Positions 59,864 through 63,784 of a DNA stretch of 63,784 bases are shown here, piece by piece (within the stretch, counting starts at the first letter, position 1; each line of letters opens with the position of its first letter). The DNA comes from Acidimicrobiia bacterium (GTDB lineage Bacteria; Actinomycetota; Acidimicrobiia; Spongiisociales; Spongiisociaceae). The notes below the pieces were generated by a model. The model worked only from the letters and a program-made list of their open reading frames with translations. It was not told the origin of the DNA and did no database searches. The position numbers and the translations under genes are program-made. The stretch lies in NCBI GenBank assembly GCA_022827785.1, contig JAJEIM010000007.1:1-63784 (forward strand), written 5' to 3'.

Positions 59864-60790
59864 CTACGCACGGGGGTGGCTCCGTTCGTAGGTGGCTCTC
59901 ATGTGATGGCGGGTGACCGAGGTGTAGATCTGGGTGGTCCCCAACTCCACATGGCCCAGGAGTTGCTGTACGGAGGTCAGATCGGCGCCTCGCTCGAGCA
60001 GGTGGGTGGCGAAGGAGTGGCGTAGTGCGTGGGGGAAGGTGCCCGCCCGGTCCCGCACCGTCCGGCGCAGTGTCCGGGGACTCATGGGCACCCCCCGGGC
60101 ACCCACCCACAGGGCATCTGTGGGACGCTCGCCCAGGAGCAGGGGCCGGCCCGCTCGCACGTAGCGGTCGATGGCGATCCGGGCCTGCGCCCCCAGCGGA
60201 ATCATCCGGTGGCGGCCGCCCTTCCCCTCGACCGCCAACCGATCCAGCCCGGCCGTCCCGTCCATCGTGAGGGAGGCCAGCTCGGACACCCGCAAGCCTG
60301 TGGCGTAGAGGGTCTCGAGGATGGCCCGGTCTCGCAGAGACTTCGGATCGTCCCCGTCGATCGCTTCGAGCAGCGAGGTGGCAGCCCGCTGGGTGAGGGC
60401 CTTGGGGAGGGTCCGGCGGGACTTGGGACGGGCGATACCGTCGGCCGGGTTGGCGCCGAGGGTGCCTCGCCGCACCGCATCCGAGAGGAAGGCCCGGATG
60501 GCTGAGATCTTGCGGGCGACCGAGCGCCGGGCATAACCCTCGCCGTCGAGGTGGGCCAGGAACACCCGGATCGACGTCCGGTCGATACCGGCCAATGAGT
60601 CGAGGCCCCGGCCCTCGGCATGGCGGAAGAACTGGGTGAGGTCACGCCGGTAGGCGGCCACCGTGTGCTCCGACAGCCCCCGCTGGCTCTCGAGGCGGGA
60701 AAGGTACGCGCCCAGGTCCTCATCCCACCATGGGACCGGCTCGGGTTCGTGGCTCGGTGGATGCTTCGGGGTCGCCGCCATAGTGCTCAT
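59864..60790 (-). CDS. xerC: Tyrosine recombinase XerC/XerD type
   Basis: 308 residues. SAM-like core-binding domain ([19 protein letters not shown]) and catalytic domain with all residues visible: Arg in [11 protein letters not shown], Lys in [10 protein letters not shown], HxxR in [18 protein letters not shown] (in part: [11 protein letters not shown]), His in LLGHVELG and Tyr in TTQIYTSV. Resolves chromosome dimers at dif. Its place next to rpsB matches other Gram-positive genomes. Start at 60790 or three codons later. Confidence 0.92.
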   Translation of the reverse strand: MSTMAATPKHPPSHEPEPVPWWDEDLGAYLSRLESQRGLSEHTVAAYRRDLTQFFRHAEGRGLDSLAGIDRTSIRVFLAHLDGEGYARRSVARKISAIRAFLSDAVRRGTLGANPADGIARPKSRRTLPKALTQRAATSLLEAIDGDDPKSLRDRAILETLYATGLRVSELASLTMDGTAGLDRLAVEGKGGRHRMIPLGAQARIAIDRYVRAGRPLLLGERPTDALWVGARGVPMSPRTLRRTVRDRAGTFPHALRHSFATHLLERGADLTSVQQLLGHVELGTTQIYTSVTRHHMRATYERSHPRA

Positions 60791-60830
60791 CTTGGTCGAT
60801 TCCGGCCCCGATGCGGTGCATTGGGGCCGG

Positions 60831-61244
60831 TCAGGGGACTATGACGCCCAAGGAGGTCGCATGTCCGTCCGCCATCTTGTAGGCCCGGATGACCCACTTC
60901 GCGGTCCGATCGCGTCCGATGACGAACGAAATCCAGTCTGGATCGATCCCTGCGTCCAGGTCGGTGGCGGACGGTCGCGCAGGACCACGCGGGTGGGAGT
61001 GGTAGACCGCGCCGATCCTCCACCCGCACTCGTCCGCCTCCTTGATCACCCCGAAGTGCTCGACAGGGTCCAGCTCGAAGCGACCCGGATCGGGGTGGAC
61101 GTTGGTGGTGCGATAGAGGCGGACCGGACGGCCGGCGCCGTCATAGACGATCAAGCCGCAGGCTTCCCGGGGACTGGCTTCGGCGGCATGGGCGATCATC
61201 GTTCTGGCCATCGCCGGAAGGAGTCTGGCGTCGGCCGCGATCAC
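60831..61244 (-). CDS. JAMM/MPN+ metalloprotease
   Basis: 137 residues from GTG 61244, which overlaps the pdxH stop (GTGA). The full JAMM motif is present: Glu in [11 protein letters not shown] and the zinc site [16 protein letters not shown]. Bacterial members remove small ubiquitin-like sulfur carriers or cut their C-termini, for example in CysO-type cysteine synthesis. No sulfur carrier gene adjoins, so the substrate is open. Confidence 0.88.
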   Translation of the reverse strand: MIAADARLLPAMARTMIAHAAEASPREACGLIVYDGAGRPVRLYRTTNVHPDPGRFELDPVEHFGVIKEADECGWRIGAVYHSHPRGPARPSATDLDAGIDPDWISFVIGRDRTAKWVIRAYKMADGHATSLGVIVP

Positions 61245-61870
61245 GGGGCCAGCCGCGCCGTTCGCCAACCGTCTCCTTCGGCAAGGTAGACGACCCGGTC
61301 ATGCAGGCGATGTCGCCTGCCCTGCCAGAACTCGAACCGCTCGGGACGGACCCTCCAGCCTCCCCAATGGGCCGGTCTGAACACCTCACCGTCCTCGAAC
61401 TCGGCCTCCTTGCCCGTCACCAGGCGTTCGAGCGCGGCCCGGTCGGGTATCTCCCGGCTCTGCGGGGAAGCAGCGGCAGCGATCCGGGCGCCGCGAGGAC
61501 GGGAGGCGAAGTACTCATCAGACTCTGCATCGCTGACCGCCGTCACCGGCCCCTCGATCCGGACCTGGCGGTGCAGCTCCAGCCAGAGAAAGCAGAGGGC
61601 GGCCCGCGGGTTGGCCGCCAACTCCTCCGACTTGCGGCTCCCCAGGTTGGTGTAGAACACGAACCCGGACCGGTCGTACCCCTTGAGTAGCACCACCCGA
61701 GCCGAGGGACGCCCGCGACCGTCAGCGGTGGCGACCGTCATCGCGTTGGCCTGCGGCACACCCGCGTCCACGGCCTCGTTGAACCAACGGTCGAACTGGC
61801 GGACCGGGTCCGTATCGGCCGCCCGCATCGAGAGCCCGTCCGTCTCGTACTCCTCGCGGAGACGGGCCAT
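61241..61870 (-). CDS. pdxH: Pyridoxamine 5'-phosphate oxidase
   Basis: 209 residues. Makes pyridoxal phosphate, FMN-dependent. FNEAVDAGVPQANAMTVATA, ARVVLLKGYDRSGFVFYTN (in part: VLLKGYDRSGFVFYTNLGS) and WGGWRVRPERFEFWQGR followed by RLHDR are family blocks. ATG 61870 is used; a TTG six codons upstream lacks support. It is first of a pdxH-JAMM-xerC run. Confidence 0.92.
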   Translation of the reverse strand: MARLREEYETDGLSMRAADTDPVRQFDRWFNEAVDAGVPQANAMTVATADGRGRPSARVVLLKGYDRSGFVFYTNLGSRKSEELAANPRAALCFLWLELHRQVRIEGPVTAVSDAESDEYFASRPRGARIAAAASPQSREIPDRAALERLVTGKEAEFEDGEVFRPAHWGGWRVRPERFEFWQGRRHRLHDRVVYLAEGDGWRTARLAP

Positions 61871-61951
61871 CCGCCCATCAACTACCAACCGCTTCCCACT
61901 TTCACCACCCGGACTCGAAGTCCCGCGGCAGGATCCGGGAGTGCGGTTCGG

Positions 61952-62155
61952 CTACGTATAGAACCATTCGTCACGGGATATGCCCGCCTGTCGGAGTAAC
62001 TGCCCGAGCAACTTCGGTCCGATCTCATTCTGATTGGGAACCCTCACTTTGTGCCGTCCCCTCTGCATAGATTCATGCCTTGACCCCGGAAACGGGCCGT
62101 CGTAGCCAAGCGCGCGTAGCTTTCGGGCGAAGATGCGGCGACTGACCGGCCCCAG
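61952..62155 (-). CDS. HicA-family toxin-like protein, start codon unclear
   Basis: About 67 residues: LGPVSRRIFARKLRALGYDG, then PFPGSRHESMQRGRHKVRVP, then LLGQLLRQAGISRDEWF. This is the HicA mRNA-interferase pattern, with the catalytic His in GSRH. It directly follows the HicB-like gene. In frame there is no ATG, GTG or TTG between the HicB stop and PVSRR; only CTG (62155) or GTA (62167, overlapping the HicB stop) could start it. It may use a rare codon, be coupled to HicB translation, or be inactivated. Confidence 0.65.
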   Translation of the reverse strand: MGPVSRRIFARKLRALGYDGPFPGSRHESMQRGRHKVRVPNQNEIGPKLLGQLLRQAGISRDEWFYT

Positions 62156-62163
62156 CCGATGAC

Positions 62164-62445
62164 TTACCGGATCCCGAGGCTGATTCCCCCGAAGGAGGGG
62201 ATGTCATCGTCGCCATCGGCCACTTTCAGAGTCGCCCAATCTACGAAAACCTCTTTGAGCACCGACACCGCTTCGTCGGCAGTGGGTTCGCAGGCCCAGG
62301 CCCCGCGAGCGCCGGAAACAATAGCGAAGTAGCCCTCCTCGTCGAGTGGCTTGACCTCGGCCTCGTTCACGGCCGCAGTGGCCCACCGTTCGATGCGGGC
62401 TGCCTGTAGCCCCGCATCATCCGGCACTTGCCTAGCGATTACCAC
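62164..62445 (-). CDS. HicB/DUF1902-like antitoxin
   Basis: 93 residues from GTG with an AAGGGGAG ribosome binding site. VKPLDEEGYFAIVSGARGAW and TADEAVSVLKEVFVDW resemble HicB_like or DUF1902 antitoxins, which mask HicA and repress the operon. No separate DNA-binding domain is obvious in the C-terminus. Reverse strand, upstream of hicA and divergent from the integrase. Confidence 0.7.
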   Translation of the reverse strand: MVIARQVPDDAGLQAARIERWATAAVNEAEVKPLDEEGYFAIVSGARGAWACEPTADEAVSVLKEVFVDWATLKVADGDDDIPSFGGISLGIR

Positions 62446-62484
62446 GTTCTCTCCCCTTCTCTAGGTCCCCTACGATGGCGTATA

Positions 62485-62494
62485 ATGTTAACAT
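62485..62494 (-). promoter_or_regulatory. Palindrome in the hicB promoter
   Basis: ATGTTAACAT is a perfect 10-bp palindrome that overlaps TATAAT on the plus strand and an ATTATA-type -10 on the minus strand. It lies 40 bp before hicB and could be the autorepression site. Confidence 0.5.
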
Positions 62495-62530
62495 ATCCTG
62501 TTTGATATCGCGGATTGCATAACCGGACTG

Positions 62531-62580
62531 CCTTCCGCGGAAGGGTTACGGTGGAGGTGCGGACAATCGAACCTCCGTTT
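62531..62580. other. Possible attachment site: palindrome and tmRNA/tRNA 3'-end-like sequence
   Basis: CCTTCCGCGGAAGG (62531-62544) is a 14-bp palindrome. Read on the minus strand, the next bases give GGAGGTTCGATTGTCCGCACCTCCACC-like sequence (GGTTCGATT, then CACCTCCACC), similar to the 3' end of a tmRNA or tRNA gene, including a TTCGATT loop. GGAGGT and ACCTCC also pair around 12 bases. No complete tRNA or tmRNA is present. Integrases of the type encoded next door often target such ends. Confidence 0.35.
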
Positions 62581-62666
62581 CACACTGTTGCACAAGCCGT
62601 CATAAAGTCCGCGCTTCCCCAGGTCATAGTGGTTTTATCCGGCAGCGTTGGTTCACTCGATTCCAT

Positions 62667-62695
62667 GTGACACCGTACAAAACCGCTGCTAAACT
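62667..62695 (+). promoter_or_regulatory. Promoter of the integrase gene
   Basis: GTGACA (62667-62672) and TAAACT (62690-62695) are separated by 17 bases, the ideal spacing. Transcription would start near 62702, 35 bases before the ATG. Confidence 0.55.
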
Positions 62696-62736
62696 GATAC
62701 CCTGACCGATACTCAGAACAGGAAACAATCGGAAAC

Positions 62737-63784
62737 ATGAGACGGCCGCAGACCCTTTCAGCCACGTTCGTCAAGACCGTCCGCCGCCCCGGACGCTATG
62801 GAGACGGACGCGGCGGCTACGGGCTAACCCTACTAGTCAAGCCCACCAAGATCGCTGGCCGGCTGTCGAAGACCTGGAGCCAACGCATCAGGATCAACGG
62901 AAGAGAAACCAACCTCGGCCTCGGTTCATACCCGGCCGTGACCCTCGCCGAAGCACGCCGACGGGCCCTCGGAAACCGCCAGGCCATCGAAGAGGGCCGC
63001 AACCCCAGAGCGGATAAGACACCAACCTTCGAGCAGGCAACCGAGAAGGTGATCGAACTCCACTCGGCGAAGTGGCGACCAGGAAGCAGAAGCCGAAAGA
63101 TCTGGGAATCAAGCCTCCGCACCTACGTGTTCCCGAGCATCGGCACCAAACGGGTCGACGAGATCACCTCAGCCGACCTGATGGTCTGCCTCGCGCCGAT
63201 ATGGTTCACCAAAGCGGAAACAGCAAGACGGATCCGCCAACGCATCAGCGCCGTCATGAAATGGTCCATCGCGGAAGGCCACCGCCCCGATGACCCCACC
63301 GCAGCGATCACAGCCGCCCTCGGCAAGAACAGTTCACGGCGTCAACACATACGTTCAGTCCCCCACGACCAGGTAGCAGCCGCGTTGGCCACCATCCGAG
63401 CCACCAGCGCATGGTGGGCCACCATCTACTGCTTCGAGTTCCTCACCCTGTGCGCGGTTCGCAGCGGCGAGGCCCGGTTCGCTACGTGGGATGAGATCGA
63501 CCTCGATACCGCAACCTGGACAATCCCCGGCCGGCGGACCAAGACCGGCGAACTACACCGCGTACCCCTGAGCACCGAAGCGTTCGCCGTCCTCCACAGA
63601 GCCCGGGAATTATCTGACGGATCCGGGCTCCTCTTCCCGTCCTCAACCGGCCAAGCCCTGTCAGACTCCACAATCAGCAAACTCTGCCGCGAGAACGCCG
63701 TCGAAGGCACACCGCACGGGATGCGATCCGCCTTCCGCAGCTGGGCAGCAGAAACAGGAGCAGACTGGGCCGTCGCCGAACTCT
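62737..63784 (+). CDS. Tyrosine-type phage/island integrase, 5' part
   Basis: At least 349 residues; the gene runs off the right edge. The N-terminal arm-binding DUF4102-like domain is visible (RINGRETNLGLGSYPAVTLAEARR in part: LGLGSYPAVTLAEARR). A core-binding domain follows (GSRSRKIWESSLRTYVFPSI), then the catalytic domain with Arg in LCAVRSGEARFATWDEI, Lys in TKTGELHRVPL and HGMRSAFRSWAAE. The catalytic Tyr lies beyond the window. P4-type integrases insert genomic islands at tRNA or tmRNA ends. Codon use is richer in AC than the neighbouring housekeeping genes, which fits foreign origin. ATG 62737 has GGAAAC-type purines upstream. Confidence 0.9.
   Translation, partial: MRRPQTLSATFVKTVRRPGRYGDGRGGYGLTLLVKPTKIAGRLSKTWSQRIRINGRETNLGLGSYPAVTLAEARRRALGNRQAIEEGRNPRADKTPTFEQATEKVIELHSAKWRPGSRSRKIWESSLRTYVFPSIGTKRVDEITSADLMVCLAPIWFTKAETARRIRQRISAVMKWSIAEGHRPDDPTAAITAALGKNSSRRQHIRSVPHDQVAAALATIRATSAWWATIYCFEFLTLCAVRSGEARFATWDEIDLDTATWTIPGRRTKTGELHRVPLSTEAFAVLHRARELSDGSGLLFPSSTGQALSDSTISKLCRENAVEGTPHGMRSAFRSWAAETGADWAVAEL

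Noticed and set aside
62550-62600. Complete tRNA or tmRNA gene
   Set aside because: Only a T-loop-like and acceptor-like 3' segment is visible on the minus strand. The T stem does not pair properly and no other arms are found, so it is at most an attachment remnant.

Overview
The window is high-GC, densely packed, actinobacterial-type DNA. Several features point to Actinomycetota: the MSMEG_4193-type phosphatase / DUF3090 / SCO1664 gene trio, an F420-type luciferase-like oxidoreductase, an actinobacterial LeuB end, and many apparently leaderless promoters (TAnnnT a few bases before an ATG or GTG). A complete System I (Ccm) cytochrome c maturation cluster and a split PntA suggest a lineage outside the classical Streptomyces/Mycobacterium groups, perhaps Acidimicrobiia-like. 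The taxon is inferred, not proven.

Layout. 1-3191: 3' end of leuB and a three-gene proton-translocating transhydrogenase operon. 3.2-9.0 kb: nitroreductase, SpoU methyltransferase, YbdK-like ligase, hisA (reverse) and an amidase, bracketed by two inverted copies of a roughly 210-nt non-coding repeat. 9.0-11.2 kb: a membrane-anchored molybdopterin oxidoreductase with a long Thr-rich linker. 11.2-16.5 kb: a his operon (yerC-like regulator, hisG, D, B, H, F, IE) behind a perfect palindromic operator. 16.6-25.4 kb: SPFH protein, ccmABCDEFH, a TPR protein, ccmG and an orphan histidine kinase. 25.5-31.5 kb: a ccmG fragment, a PPC-repeat lipoprotein, a thioredoxin-like lipoprotein with an in-frame UGA in its redox motif (candidate selenoprotein), trpD, aquaporin and a small membrane protein. 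31.5-36.8 kb: rnpB, a YedK-type protein, the phosphatase/DUF3090/SCO1664 trio, a flavin-dependent oxidoreductase and fpg.

37.0-61.9 kb is mostly reverse-strand housekeeping: xerC, rpsB, tsf, pyrH, frr, cdsA, dxr, rseP, ispG, proS, rimP, nusA, infB, DUF503, rbfA, nrnA, truB, ribF, rpsO and pnp. A divergent aminotransferase / phosphotriesterase-like pair interrupts it between tsf and pyrH. Two dispersed elements built of a 7-bp tandem repeat sit after pnp and after rseP. pdxH and a JAMM protease gene lie upstream of xerC. The right end holds a HicA/HicB-like pair and the start of a tyrosine integrase beside a tmRNA/tRNA-3'-end-like sequence, so a mobile element probably begins there and continues out of the window.

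The most interesting observation is the UGA at 28622-28624. It replaces the first cysteine of a thioredoxin CxxC motif and is followed at the right distance by a 7-bp hairpin that fits the bacterial SECIS description.
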